From contig CAVQSV010000023.1 in NCBI GenBank assembly GCA_963716095.1, forward strand, positions 496,001 through 560,000: a DNA stretch of 64,000 nt. The letters are read 5' to 3'. The notes below the pieces were generated by a model that was not told the origin of the DNA, did no database searches, and was given only the letters and a program-made list of their open reading frames with translations. Of the stretch, positions 1-14,491 are shown in pieces (position 1 is the first letter of the stretch; each line of letters opens with the position of its first letter). The stretch comes from Sva-07 sp963716095. Its GTDB lineage: Bacteria; Actinomycetota; Acidimicrobiia; Acidimicrobiales; Ilumatobacteraceae. The position numbers were made by a program, and so were the translations under genes.

Positions 1-2848
1 GGAGGAACACGATCGCGTCGAGGTTCTCGCGGCCGCCGTACTCGTTCGGGATCCACTCACCCTCGTTGCGCGAGTAGTCGAGGTAGAGCATCGATGCCAC
101 GGCATCGACCCGCAACCCGTCGACGTGGTAGCGATCGAGCCAGCACATCGCGCTGGAGACGAGAAACGAGCGCACCTCGTTGCGGCTGTAGTTGAAGATC
201 GCCGAGTTCCAGTCGGGGTGGTAGCCCTGGCGGGGGTCGGCGTGCTCGAAGAGGTGCGTCCCGTCGAATTCGTACAGCCCGTGGCTGTCGGTGGGGAAGT
301 GCGACGGCACCCAGTCGAGGATCACGCCGACACCACGTTGGTGCAGCCGGTCGATCATCCGCATCAGGTCCTGCGGTGTGCCGTAGCGGGCGCTCGGCGC
401 GAAGAAGCCGGTGGTCTGGTAGCCCCACGACCCATAGAACGGGTGCTCCATGATCGGCAGCAACTCGACGTGGGTGAACCCGTGCGCGAGCACGTGATCG
501 GCGATCGGGTCGGCCAACTCGTCGTAGCGGGGGAATCGCTTGCCGTCGGTGACATGTCGTCCCCACGACCCCAGGTGCACCTCGTAGATCGACACCGGTG
601 CATCGAGGGCGATGCGGTCGCCTCTGGTCGCCATCCACTCGTCGTCGTCCCACTCGTAGGAGAGATCGGCGATCACCGAGGAGATCGACGGCGGTTCCTC
701 GGTGGCGGCCCCGACCGGATCGGACTTCTCGACCACCGATCCCGTCGACGTGGTCACCCGGTACCGGTACGAATCGCCGATCTTCGCGCCGTCGACCCAA
801 CCACTCCACACACCCGACTCGCTGCCATCGAGCCGGTGCTCGTGTTCCCAACCGTCGAAGGAACCGACCACGGCGACGCCATGGGCGTTCGGTGCCCAGA
901 CGGCGAAGTTGGATCCGCCGTCGGCGGGCTGCGCCCCGAATCGGCGATGCAGGTACCGGTGTGTTCCCTCGTTGAAGAGATAGCGGTCGAGTTCGTCGGC
1001 GCGTGCCGGGAGGCTGTCGCCGCTGGTGTGGTGCTCCGTCATGTGGTGCTCCGTGAAGTAGTGGACGTGTCGTCGGGTCGGCCGCCGGCGTCGTCGGCGG
1101 CGCGACAAGATCTCGAGCAGGCGTCGGACAGCCGGGTCGTCGAGCGTCTCCGACGTCGGTCGGTCGAGTCGACGCGACCACAGCTCGGGGCCGACTCGTC
1201 CGGGCAGATTGTGCGGGCGGCGCTCGCCGAGCAGGTCGTCGAGGTCGGCGCTGACGAGGTAGGCGTCGCTCCACGCCAACCGGATCAGCATGTTCTCGAC
1301 GACGTCGTCCCAGCTGTTGGTGATGTCGCAACCGTGGGCCGTGCCGAGGCGTGTTCGGTAGGCCGACGTGTCGGCGGTGGTCAGCAGCTGGGCGATCGGT
1401 TCCATGTCGTGGGTGCGGATGCCGGCCACCGTGCGTCGGGGGATGTGGGGGAGCTGGTCGTCGTCGAGGTGGAACTGCTCCTCGTACATGCCGAGCATGT
1501 CCCAGCGCTCGAACGCATCTGACACCTCGGTCGGCACCGTTCCGAGATCCTCGCCGACGATCGTGACATCGGCAGCGGCCGCCGATGCGGCAATGACCGT
1601 CAAGATCTCGTCGCGCGGGTACCGGACGTACACCCCCTGTGTCGGTGACATCCCGTCTGGCACCCACCACAGGCGATGGACCGCCATGGCATGGTCGATG
1701 CGCAGCACGTCGGCGTGGCGGCCGACACGCTCGATCAGGTGCCGCCACAAGCGGTGCCCGCTCGCGTGCAGCGCTGCGGGAAGCGGTGGCGGGAACCCCC
1801 AGCTCTGGCCGTCGGCGAAGAACGAGTCCGGCGGGGCGCCGACGCCGATGCCGGGGGCGAACATCGACGTGTCAGCCCACGTTTCGTAGCCGTTGGGATG
1901 TGACCCGATCGGCAGATCGAGCGCCAACGCCGCTGCGGTGGGGTCGTCGTGGATCGCAGCGAGCTGACGGTCGGCCAGGAACTGGGCCAGGAGATGCGAC
2001 TGCTCGACCACGAGGTCGCCGTCGGCGTCGCGCCCGGCGCGGAAGCGGGCGTACGCACCGACATCGGGGTGGGCCGCCGCGAAGGCGGTGATCTCGTTCT
2101 GTGTCGCCTCGTCGAGGTCGCCGACCGCGGCGACGAGTTGCCGGCGCCGGCGCTCGGCCAGCGCCCGCCAGTCGACGATGTCGCCGGCTGGCGGCACGGG
2201 TGCCGGGGGAAGGCCGGCATCGTCGAGGTAGACCTCGTTCCAGTGCAGCCGGCTGACCGGCGAGTACGGGCTGGGATCGAAGGGGTCGTCGAGGTAGGTC
2301 GCGTACAGCGGCAGTGTCGAGACCACCTCGATGCCGTTCGCCTTGGCAACGCGGGCGAGCTCGTGGAGATGCGTGTACGACGGCAGCGGGTCGGAACGCT
2401 CCCAGAGCGAGTAGGCCGGCGCGAACAGGCTGCCATGACCGGCGAAACGCTCGGCCCGTGGCATCGAGGGAGGCGCGATCACGACGATGGTCTCACCGGG
2501 CCCCGCAGCCGAGTCGAACCGCAGGTGGTGGCAACCGTACGGCAGGTCGGCCGGCAGTTCGATCGAGTCGACGTCGGCGCCGTGGGCGACGGTGAGATCG
2601 ATCGGGTGGCCCGCCACGGTCAGGCTTGCCTCGTTCACTCGCGAGTCCACCACAACCGGTTCGGTGGCCGAGATGTGCATCGGCGCGGCAACCCTGGCGG
2701 GTGCCGTCGCCGATGCGCGGTCGGCCTCGAGCACGGCGACCACGTGTTCGAGCGTGGTGTCGTCGGCGTGGTGCAAGGTGCCGGCCACGTCGTGGTAGCT
2801 GACCTGGACACCGAGCTCATCCGCGCGGGCGCGTAGGGCTTCGCTCAT
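1..2848 (-). CDS. malQ-glgB: 4-alpha-glucanotransferase / glycogen branching enzyme fusion (partial, 3' end off window)
   Basis: A single uninterrupted frame runs from ATG 2848 to the left edge (949 codons). Residues 1 to about 585 are a GH77 amylomaltase: the expected triad is seen in RIDHAM (D385), GEDLGTVP (E433) and RTHDME (D481), after a beta-rich N-terminal extension. A basic linker (six Arg near residue 590) leads into a GH13 branching enzyme without the extra N1 domain: CBM48 start FGAQPADGGSNFAVWAP, then ELLPIMEHPFYGSWGY and nucleophile D915 in DGLRVDAVASM. The acid Glu and C-terminal domain lie outside the window. MalQ moves glucan segments between chains; GlgB makes alpha-1,6 branches. 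I translated about 1039-1740 codon by codon across the junction and found no stop. An internal ATG at 1042 preceded by GGAG (6-nt spacing) could also start a separate GlgB from the same frame. Last gene of the glgX-glgE-treS cluster, 54 bp after treS. Confidence 0.9.
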   Translation of the reverse strand, partial: MSEALRARADELGVQVSYHDVAGTLHHADDTTLEHVVAVLEADRASATAPARVAAPMHISATEPVVVDSRVNEASLTVAGHPIDLTVAHGADVDSIELPADLPYGCHHLRFDSAAGPGETIVVIAPPSMPRAERFAGHGSLFAPAYSLWERSDPLPSYTHLHELARVAKANGIEVVSTLPLYATYLDDPFDPSPYSPVSRLHWNEVYLDDAGLPPAPVPPAGDIVDWRALAERRRRQLVAAVGDLDEATQNEITAFAAAHPDVGAYARFRAGRDADGDLVVEQSHLLAQFLADRQLAAIHDDPTAAALALDLPIGSHPNGYETWADTSMFAPGIGVGAPPDSFFADGQSWGFPPPLPAALHASGHRLWRHLIERVGRHADVLRIDHAMAVHRLWWVPDGMSPTQGVYVRYPRDEILTVIAASAAAADVTIVGEDLGTVPTEVSDAFERWDMLGMYEEQFHLDDDQLPHIPRRTVAGIRTHDMEPIAQLLTTADTSAYRTRLGTAHGCDITNSWDDVVENMLIRLAWSDAYLVSADLDDLLGERRPHNLPGRVGPELWSRRLDRPTSETLDDPAVRRLLEILSRRRRRRRPTRRHVHYFTEHHMTEHHTSGDSLPARADELDRYLFNEGTHRYLHRRFGAQPADGGSNFAVWAPNAHGVAVVGSFDGWEHEHRLDGSESGVWSGWVDGAKIGDSYRYRVTTSTGSVVEKSDPVGAATEEPPSISSVIADLSYEWDDDEWMATRGDRIALDAPVSIYEVHLGSWGRHVTDGKRFPRYDELADPIADHVLAHGFTHVELLPIMEHPFYGSWGYQTTGFFAPSARYGTPQDLMRMIDRLHQRGVGVILDWVPSHFPTDSHGLYEFDGTHLFEHADPRQGYHPDWNSAIFNYSRNEVRSFLVSSAMCWLDRYHVDGLRVDAVASMLYLDYSRNEGEWIPNEYGGRENLDAIVFL

Positions 2849-2902
2849 CACACGAACGTCCTCGCTGAGGTGAGTGCGATTCCCGCCGTCGTCATGTCGG
2901 CC

Positions 2903-6132
<3,230 letters not shown>

Positions 6133-6136
<4 letters not shown>

Positions 6137-8202
6137 GCCGCAACCTCCGTGGTGATCTGGGTTGGTTCGTCGTCGGCAACTTCGTCGGTGGGCTCATCGA
6201 CGCGGTGCACGCTGAACACGTGCGCCATCGCCGACCAGGGGGCGAGGTCGACGAAGTTCATGTTGCCGCTCCACCGATACGTCACCCCGCCGAGCTCGTC
6301 GACGACGTCGTAGTCGGCGCCGTAGGGAAGCCCGAGCGCAGCGAGGTCGATGTCGACGAACGCGCGGTGCCGGTCGTGCGGGTCGAGGTTCACCACGACG
6401 ATCACCGGATGGCCGATGCCCGCAGGATCGGTCTTGCTGAAGCAGAGGACGCCAGGGTCGTCGCAGGTGTGCACGTGCAGTGTCTGCAGGTTGCGGAATG
6501 CGCGGTTCGTGGAACGGATGTGGTTGAGTCGGGCCAGCAGTGGAGCGAGCGAGTCGTCACGGCCGAGGTCCCACGTGCGCAGCTGGTACTTCTCGGAGTC
6601 GAGGTATTCCTCCGAGCCCGTCCGAACCGCAGCGTCCTCGAGCAGTTCGAAGGCGGGGCCGTAGACGCCCCAGCTGGGCGACAACGTGGCAGCCAGGATC
6701 GCTCGGCTGACGAACGCTGCCCGGCCGCCCTGCTGGAGCTGTTCGGTCAGGATGTCGGGCGTGTTCGGCCAGGCGTTCGGACGGAAGTAGTCGACCGTGC
6801 GTGTGGCCAGGTCGGTGAAGTACTCGCGCAGCTCGCTCTGCGACTGCCGCCACGTGAAATAGGTGTAGTTCTGGTTGAAGCCGATCTTCGCAAGCCGTTC
6901 CATCACTCGGGGCCGGGTGAACGATTCAGCGAGGAACACCGTCTCGGGGTGTTCGGTGCGGATGGTGGCGATCGCCCACTCCCAGAACGGAAACGCCTTC
7001 GTGTGTGGATTGTCGACGCGGAAGACGGTGACGCCGCGGTCGATCCAGAATCGGAACACGTCGGCGAGGGCCTGCCAGAGGCCCTGCCAGTCGGTGGACT
7101 CGAAGTTGAGCGGGTAGATGTCCTCGTACTTCTTCGGCGGGTTCTCGGCGAACTGGATGCTGCCGTCGGGTCGGGTGGAGAACCACTCGGGATGCTCATG
7201 TACCCACGGGTGATCCGGCGAGCACTGGAAGGCGATGTCGAGCGCCAGGTGCATCCCGCGTCGGTCGCATTCGGCAGCGAACGCTGCGACGTCGTCGACG
7301 GTTCCGAGTTCCGGCGCCACCGCGGTGTGGCCACCTGCGGCCGAACCGATCGCCCACGGGCTGCCCACGTCGTCGGGGGCGGCCGTCGTCGCGTTGTTGC
7401 GACCCTTGCGTTTCGTGAACCCGATCGGATGGATCGGCGGGAGGTACACGATGTCGAAGCCCATCGCAGCGACGTGGTCGAGCCGATCGATCGACTCGGT
7501 GAGTGTGCGTCCGCCCGGCTCGGCGGGGTGGTCGTCGTTGCCCGTCTGGACGGACGAGCGGGGGAAGAACTCGTACCACGCACCGAAGGCGCCGTGGAGT
7601 GGATCGACGTCGACGGGGACCGGTCGGATGAGCCGACCCTGGGGCAGCCGGGGCGAGGTACGCCAGAAGATCTCCGTCCACCGCCCGTCTCGGAGCTCGT
7701 GCGTGTCGCCGTCCTCGAGCGCACGGCGAAGGAACGTGAGGTGATTCTCGTCAGCGGTGTTCGCGTCGCCGTCGAGCACGGCTCGTGCGGCGTCGATCAG
7801 ATCGATGCCGGCTCGGAGTTCGACGGCCACGTCGAGACCGGCTTCGACCTTCTTGGTGGTGTCTCGTCGCCAGGTTTCGAGGTGGTCGATCCAGCCGACG
7901 ACGTCGTACTCGATGCGGCCGAGCGCGTCCGGTGTGAAGGTCGCGGTGAAGCGGTCGTTGCCCAGCTCCCGCATCGCCACGTCCTGCCAGGGGCCGTATC
8001 CGCCCTTGGCCAGAAGGCGCCTCCAGCGCAGCGCTGCCGCCACCACGTCGTGGCCGTCGGTGAACACGTCGGCATCGACGGTCACGGGTTCTCCGACCGG
8101 CGATTTGGCCGCGTAGGCGCCGCCATCGACGACAGGTCGGACGGCCTCGACGACGACTCGTGACGGGCGGTCGGAGGGCAGGGCTGGCGCGTGTGAGGAC
8201 AT
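6133..8202 (-). CDS. glgE: Alpha-1,4-glucan:maltose-1-phosphate maltosyltransferase
   Basis: GH13_3 enzyme that adds maltosyl units from maltose 1-phosphate to the end of an alpha-1,4-glucan. 689 residues from ATG 8202, normal for GlgE. An N-terminal beta domain (WRRLLAKGGYGPWQDVAM near 60) precedes the barrel; IHPIGFTKRKGRNN is characteristic of GlgE; nucleophile D397 lies in VFRVDNPHTKAFPFW and acid E426 in FLAESFTRP. I prefer ATG 8202, 4 bases after the glgX stop, to an upstream in-frame ATG at 8310 that would add 36 residues unlike the family and overlap glgX by about 100 bp. Its stop overlaps the treS start by 4 bases. Its neighbours supply the substrate (TreS-Pep2), the branching step (GlgB) and debranching (GlgX). 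Confidence 0.95.
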
Positions 8203-8206
8203 CTGG

Positions 8207-10420
<2,214 letters not shown>

Positions 10421-10547
10421 GTCTCGCAGTCTGCCCCATCGGCGGCCGACAGAAACGATGCGATGTGAATTGGTGTGCAGAACGGATTGCCGGCTCGGGC
10501 AGAGCGGGTAGGGACCACCCATGTTCGAATCCGGTGTCGTCCCTGTT

Positions 10548-10572
10548 ACTCATGGTGTCAGACACCATGAGT
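10548..10572. repeat. Palindrome, GGTGTC-A-GACACC family, copy 1
   Basis: Perfect 12-bp arms ACTCATGGTGTC / GACACCATGAGT around one central A. The possible starts of the MscS-like gene (ATG 10552 and 10567) lie inside the arms. Further copies are at 11113, 18137 and 61465. Confidence 0.9.
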
Positions 10573-11145
10573 GACTCGTTGTTTGCAGTGCTCGTCGGTC
10601 AGGTCGAGCCGGTCCCGGTCGACTTCGAAGATCTCGTCGACGACGGGCTGACCGGCCCGGACTGGATCCAGGCGGGCGTTGTCGTCGTGGTCGCCGTCGT
10701 CGTGGCGGTCGTCGTCAACCGCATCGCCCGCAAGATCGGCGAGCGGACCATCGGGCAGGGCTTCGCCTCGCTGTTGATCGCTCGTTCGCTCGGCTACGTG
10801 ATCGTGCTCGTCGGCGTGATCTACGCACTGGGTGGCCTCGGCGTGCGTATCGGGCCGCTGCTCGGCGCGCTGGGGATCGGCGGTCTCGTTCTGGCACTTG
10901 CCCTGCAGGGGGTGGCCGAGAACTTCTTCGGTGGCTATCTGCAGTCTCGCCGGCCCTTCACGATCGGCGACACCGTCGAACTCGGCGAGCACATCGGCGT
11001 GGTGAAGGACATCGACTCGCGCACCGTGGTCATGCGCAGCCTCGACGGAACGTGGTTCCGAGTGCCCATCTTGGAGAACACATCGTCCGGATTCCTGTTG
11101 CTGCTTCGTCAACCCGTTACTCATGGTGTCAGACACCATGAGTAA
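10567..11145 (+). CDS. MscS-like small-conductance mechanosensitive channel, C-terminally truncated
   Basis: About 192 residues from ATG 10567 (or 197 from ATG 10552). A first membrane helix (GVVVVVAVVVAVVV) is followed by a second hydrophobic helix around residue 80 and the pore-helix signature of MscS (LLGALGIGGLVLALALQGVAENFFGG), then the start of the beta domain (RRPFTIGDTVELGEHIGVVK ... DGTWFRVP). Family members go on for roughly 80-100 residues through the cytosolic cage; here the frame ends in a tail (QPVTHGVRHHE) encoded by the second palindrome copy. Both start and stop codons therefore lie in repeat DNA. It is either a broken channel or a minimal one; I favour truncation, with the repeat copies at its limits. 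Confidence 0.65.
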   Translation: MSDSLFAVLVGQVEPVPVDFEDLVDDGLTGPDWIQAGVVVVVAVVVAVVVNRIARKIGERTIGQGFASLLIARSLGYVIVLVGVIYALGGLGVRIGPLLGALGIGGLVLALALQGVAENFFGGYLQSRRPFTIGDTVELGEHIGVVKDIDSRTVVMRSLDGTWFRVPILENTSSGFLLLLRQPVTHGVRHHE

Positions 11146-11149
11146 CGGG
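11113..11149. repeat. Palindrome, GGTGTC-A-GACACC family, copy 2
   Basis: Perfect 18-bp arms CCCGTTACTCATGGTGTC / GACACCATGAGTAACGGG around a central A. The inner 25 bp are identical to copy 1 at 10548. It encodes the last residues and stop codon of the truncated MscS-like gene. Confidence 0.9.
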
Positions 11150-11183
11150 GACGCTTCCGGTGGTCCGCCGCGCCGGAAGCGTC
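11150..11183. terminator. Stem-loop between convergent genes
   Basis: Arms GACGCTTCCGG / CCGGAAGCGTC (11 bp) with a 12-nt loop, directly after palindrome copy 2 and touching the stop codon of the minus-strand fusion gene. No U-tract. The following TCACGTCAACGTGGTTG is nearly repeated after the hairpin at 14425, suggesting a shared terminator type. Confidence 0.5.
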
Positions 11184-12597
11184 ACGTCAACGTGGTTGCT
11201 CCGATTGCGGGGAGGCCCATCGGGTTGGGAAACGGCAGCTCCCCGGATGCTGCGACCGCACTGGCGGCAGGTGTGAGCAGATCGATGAGCTGACTGACGC
11301 CGCGCTCGCTGAGCGCCTCGCTGAGCGGTGCGAATGCAAGCGAGTCCGTGACGTGTTCGACCTGGGCCCGCAGGCGACGGCCGGCGTCGGTCAGCTCGTC
11401 GTCGTCGAGCAGGCCGCGCTCGTGCAGTCGGCGTGCGGCACCGTCCCACTGGTCGACGGTCCATCCGCGGTTGTCTCGAAGCAGTTCGGGAGGCAGGTGC
11501 TGCTCTGCGGTGAGCAGGAGGTGTGCCTCGCACCCGTCGATGCCCGATGCCGCCAACGCGATCACGTGACCGTCGCCTCGGTGCTCGCGCAGGGTGGTGC
11601 ACCACTGCCAGAGCTGAGCAACCGGGTCGTCGAGCGGGCCGACGTCGCGGTTCGCAGCGAACATCGGGCGGCCGAGCGAGTCGCATCGGTCGACGACTCG
11701 GGCCAGTGCGTCGTTCGCTCCCGGCGCGAGGGAGTCGATCTGTGGGTACAGACGGCGCAGACACGCGGCTGCCGCAGCGGAGCGGACAGCCACGAGCGTG
11801 TCCGGCCGGGCGAAGTCCCAGGCGTCAGGGAGTGATCTTCGGACCATCGACGGCGCGAAGTTGGCGAAGGCTGCCTCGACGACGCCGGGGTCGACGGGGC
11901 CGAGCGGTGCCGCCCGAAACCCGAAGTAGCCCATCCAGAAGCCGCGGAGCCCTGCGGCCGAAACAGCCTCGATCGACTCGGCGCCGAAGTACGTCACGGC
12001 GTGCAACGTCTCGATTCGTTTCCAGAACTCGCGGGCGACCTGCCCGGCGCCGTTGCCGAACTGCTCATGTGACGGCCCGGTTGCGCCGCTCGGAACATCG
12101 GTGGCCTCCGTCCAACACTGCGCGATCCGGGGTTCGCGCTCGCCCGGCTGGCGGTCGAGCCGGACCACGAGTGGCTCGGCGCGATCCGCCAGCCGGTCGA
12201 TCGCGGCGGCGACGGCGTCGGTGTCGCCGGCGGGCCCCCGCTCGTAGCGCTCGGTGCGGGTCGTGATCTGATTGAGCGTCTGAGCCCCACGGAGGATCAG
12301 CACGGCGAGCACGGCGAGTTCGTCGCCGTCGAGGCCGAGCGCCTCGTCGACGATGTGCTTGTGTTTGCCGACTCGATGGCCTGTGCCGGTCACCGTTCGG
12401 GCCAACCCACCCTGGCGGAGCTCGAGCATCAGGGCATCGATCTGCTGTGTGCTGTAGTCGACCACCGGGTCGCGACTGGTCGCTTGGTTGCATGCGGCCT
12501 GCAACGCCTTGGTGCTCAGCGGGTAGTGGTCAGGGGTGGTCTCCGCCTTCTCGATCAGCGCCCCGAGGACCCTGGCGTGTTGTGCACTGACATCCAC
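11182..12597 (-). CDS. YceH-type (DUF480) / SCO6745-type fusion protein
   Basis: 471 residues. Residues 1 to about 165 match the YceH/UPF0502 (DUF480) family, built of tandem winged helices: start AQHARVLGALIEKAETTPDHYPLS and ALQAACNQ near the N-terminus, then ELAVLAVLILRGAQT and RTERYERG. About 190-471 resemble the SCO6745 (SalK-like) family of actinobacteria: REFWKRIETLHAVTYF, GLRGFWMGYFGFRAAPLGPV, and a C-terminal RLHERGLLDDDELTDAGRRL winged-helix-like segment. Both halves are usually separate proteins of unknown biochemical role; the winged helices suggest DNA or nucleotide-linked regulation, which is inference. Monocistronic by spacing: it is convergent with the MscS-like gene and 45 bp downstream of the phosphotransferase gene. 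Confidence 0.75.
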   Translation of the reverse strand: MDVSAQHARVLGALIEKAETTPDHYPLSTKALQAACNQATSRDPVVDYSTQQIDALMLELRQGGLARTVTGTGHRVGKHKHIVDEALGLDGDELAVLAVLILRGAQTLNQITTRTERYERGPAGDTDAVAAAIDRLADRAEPLVVRLDRQPGEREPRIAQCWTEATDVPSGATGPSHEQFGNGAGQVAREFWKRIETLHAVTYFGAESIEAVSAAGLRGFWMGYFGFRAAPLGPVDPGVVEAAFANFAPSMVRRSLPDAWDFARPDTLVAVRSAAAAACLRRLYPQIDSLAPGANDALARVVDRCDSLGRPMFAANRDVGPLDDPVAQLWQWCTTLREHRGDGHVIALAASGIDGCEAHLLLTAEQHLPPELLRDNRGWTVDQWDGAARRLHERGLLDDDELTDAGRRLRAQVEHVTDSLAFAPLSEALSERGVSQLIDLLTPAASAVAASGELPFPNPMGLPAIGATTLT

Positions 12598-12642
12598 GTC
12601 GCCGACCCTAGATGCGCATCCACGCAGCCGTGACCCACGAAC

Positions 12643-13425
12643 TCAACCCGAGGCAGATCCGCGTGAGCGCACGAAGGCCCGCAGCGTGTCCTGCCATGCC
12701 GCCGACGAGGTTCGGACACCGATCGGCGCGTTGGCCAGGTCGTCGAGCCAGCGCCCCAGTGCGCTGATGCGTTCGTCGATCAGCTCGTCGATGATCTCGA
12801 CATCGAGCCGACCGGCCGACTCGGTGTCGTACCCGTCGAGGAAGGCCGGACGGAAGTGCTCGTAGCGCTCGGGCCGGTCGTTCACGTCCGCATCGAACAA
12901 GACCATGTAGAGCGCGTTGGCGACGTCGAACTCGATCGGCCCGTACCCGCTGTCGTCGAAGTCGATGATGCGGAGACCGTCGGGCGTGACGATCAGGTTC
13001 TGTTCGTTGAAGTCGCCGTGGAGCAACTGCCAGTCGGATCGCTCGGCGTCGTCTGCCGTGTCGCCGAGTGTTGCCACGGACGGGAGGGGTCGCCGACCGA
13101 CCGAGGCGAGTGCGACGTGGAGCCGCGCGAGCGTGCCACCCATCAGTTGCCCGCCGGCTTGACCGACCGGATCGACCGGATGACCGACGACGAAGGGGGT
13201 GGCGGTCATCAGCCACTCGCCGATCGGTTCGACCAGCGCCGGGCCGATGCGCTGTGGGGCGACGACCTCGGTGACGTCGGTCGCCAACGTCTCCACCACC
13301 GCCATTCGGGTTGTCAGCACCGCCGGGTCAGCGAACCGGCGATCCGTCAGCTTGATCGCCAGCTCGGCGCCGTCGAGCAGCGTGCGCACGACACGGGACT
13401 GCTTGCCCGCGTCGAGCTCGACCAC
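12643..13425 (-). CDS. Phosphotransferase family protein (APH-like kinase fold)
   Basis: 260 residues starting at GTG 13425. The C-lobe motifs of aminoglycoside/choline-kinase-like phosphotransferases are clear: catalytic-loop LLHGDFNEQNLIV and metal-binding RIIDFDDSGYGPIEFDVAN. The N-lobe has AELAIKLTDRRF with a plausible ATP-binding Lys. Substrate unknown; such proteins phosphorylate small molecules (sugars, amino alcohols, antibiotics), and nothing nearby picks one. It precedes the DUF480 fusion on the same strand with a 45-bp gap and is divergent from the methyltransferase gene (115-bp spacer without recognisable sites). Confidence 0.75.
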   Translation of the reverse strand: MVELDAGKQSRVVRTLLDGAELAIKLTDRRFADPAVLTTRMAVVETLATDVTEVVAPQRIGPALVEPIGEWLMTATPFVVGHPVDPVGQAGGQLMGGTLARLHVALASVGRRPLPSVATLGDTADDAERSDWQLLHGDFNEQNLIVTPDGLRIIDFDDSGYGPIEFDVANALYMVLFDADVNDRPERYEHFRPAFLDGYDTESAGRLDVEIIDELIDERISALGRWLDDLANAPIGVRTSSAAWQDTLRAFVRSRGSASG

Positions 13426-13540
13426 GTCGGAGATCCCGTCAGCGCGCCCATTCGTGCCGATCCGGCAGTGGTGGCGTGTCGGTGGTCATGTCGCCAGTAT
13501 CCACCGATTGCGGTGAGCAGGTGTCCACTACCGTCGCCGG

Positions 13541-14395
13541 ATGGGCACTGTCGTCACCGCAGATCACTACCTCGCTGGAATGATCGGCCTCGGTCTGCTG
13601 CGCAGCTGGTATCTCGATGCCGACGTCAACGCCGAACGGATGCGCGAGCTCACCGAGACGCTGCAACGCTCCGACGAGTTCCCGTTCTCGATGGTGCTCG
13701 ATCCGGCCGAGCGTGATCTGCAGGCCGGTTACGAAGAATGGGCGCCGAGCTACGACGGACCGAACCCGATGATCGAGACCGAGGAACGGGTGGCGCACCC
13801 GATCCTTCGCGAACTCGCTTCTCCCGGCCTCGACGCGCTCGACGCAGCATGCGGGACCGGCCGGCAAGCATCGCTGCTGCACTCGCTGGGCTGCACGACG
13901 GTCGGTGTCGACCGGTCCGAGGCCATGTTGGACGTCGCCCGGGGGAAGCTGCCCGAGGTCCGCTTCGAGATCGGCGACGTCGAGCACGTGCCGTTCGGCG
14001 ACGAGGCCTTCGACCTCGCCGTGGTGTCGCTGGCGCTCTGCCATCTGACCGATCCGAGCGACGCGGTCATCGAACTGGCCAGGGTGCTGCGCCCCGGTGG
14101 CACGCTGGTGATCACCGACCCGCACCCGTCCGGCGGCATCCTCGGCGGGCAGGCGTTCTATGGGGGCATCTCTCCTGATCGTCCGATGACCTGGGTGCGC
14201 AACAACCACCATTCGGCGGCGACCTGGCTGCGATCGTTCCGCTCGGCGGGCCTGAGCGTCGACGACTGCATCGAGGAGCCGTTCAGCGACGAACAGATCG
14301 CGAGCTCGCCCGCCGATCTGGTGTTTCCTGCGGCAGCTCGGGCCGCGATGACCGGCCTTGCCAGCGTGTGGGTGTGGGTGGTCCGCAAGGCCTGA
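13541..14395 (+). CDS. Class I SAM-dependent methyltransferase
   Basis: 284 residues. An N-terminal helical segment (1-65) precedes a Rossmann methyltransferase domain: motif I ALDAACGTGRQASLL, acidic motif II VGVDRSEAMLDVARG, GDVEHVPFGDEAFDLAV, and post-motif VLRPGGTLVITDPHP. This is the Methyltransf_11/25 pattern. Substrate cannot be inferred. It stands alone, divergent from the phosphotransferase gene and convergent with the Fe-S reductase gene. Confidence 0.8.
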   Translation: MGTVVTADHYLAGMIGLGLLRSWYLDADVNAERMRELTETLQRSDEFPFSMVLDPAERDLQAGYEEWAPSYDGPNPMIETEERVAHPILRELASPGLDALDAACGTGRQASLLHSLGCTTVGVDRSEAMLDVARGKLPEVRFEIGDVEHVPFGDEAFDLAVVSLALCHLTDPSDAVIELARVLRPGGTLVITDPHPSGGILGGQAFYGGISPDRPMTWVRNNHHSAATWLRSFRSAGLSVDDCIEEPFSDEQIASSPADLVFPAAARAAMTGLASVWVWVVRKA

Positions 14396-14424
14396 CCACC
14401 CTGGCCGCAGCCCTGTTCCCGTTG

Positions 14425-14454
14425 CACTTCGGATGGGGTGCCCCATCCGAAGTG
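14425..14454. terminator. Strong stem-loop between convergent genes
   Basis: Perfect 14-bp arms CACTTCGGATGGGG / CCCCATCCGAAGTG with a 2-nt centre, between a methyltransferase gene (+) and an Fe-S reductase gene (-). No U-tract, as often in high-GC genomes. Followed by TCACGCAAACGTGGTTG, close to the sequence after the hairpin at 11150. Confidence 0.6.
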
Positions 14455-14491
14455 TCACGCAAACGTGGTTGGTGAGCGTGGTTGGGTGAGC

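Noticed and set aside
57..1748. Long minus-strand open frame overlapping malQ-glgB
   Set aside because: Its translation is dominated by Arg/Pro/Ala without family motifs, while the neighbouring frame carries the GH77/GH13 catalytic residues. It is a high-GC shadow.
10421..10522. ATG 10522 as glgX start
   Set aside because: It adds 34 residues unlike GlgX N-termini. GTG 10420 fits the family better, though no strong SD supports either.
10548..11149. mscS region as an insertion sequence
   Set aside because: No transposase, and the flanking sequences are self-palindromic, so they are not classical terminal inverted repeats; no target duplication could be defined.
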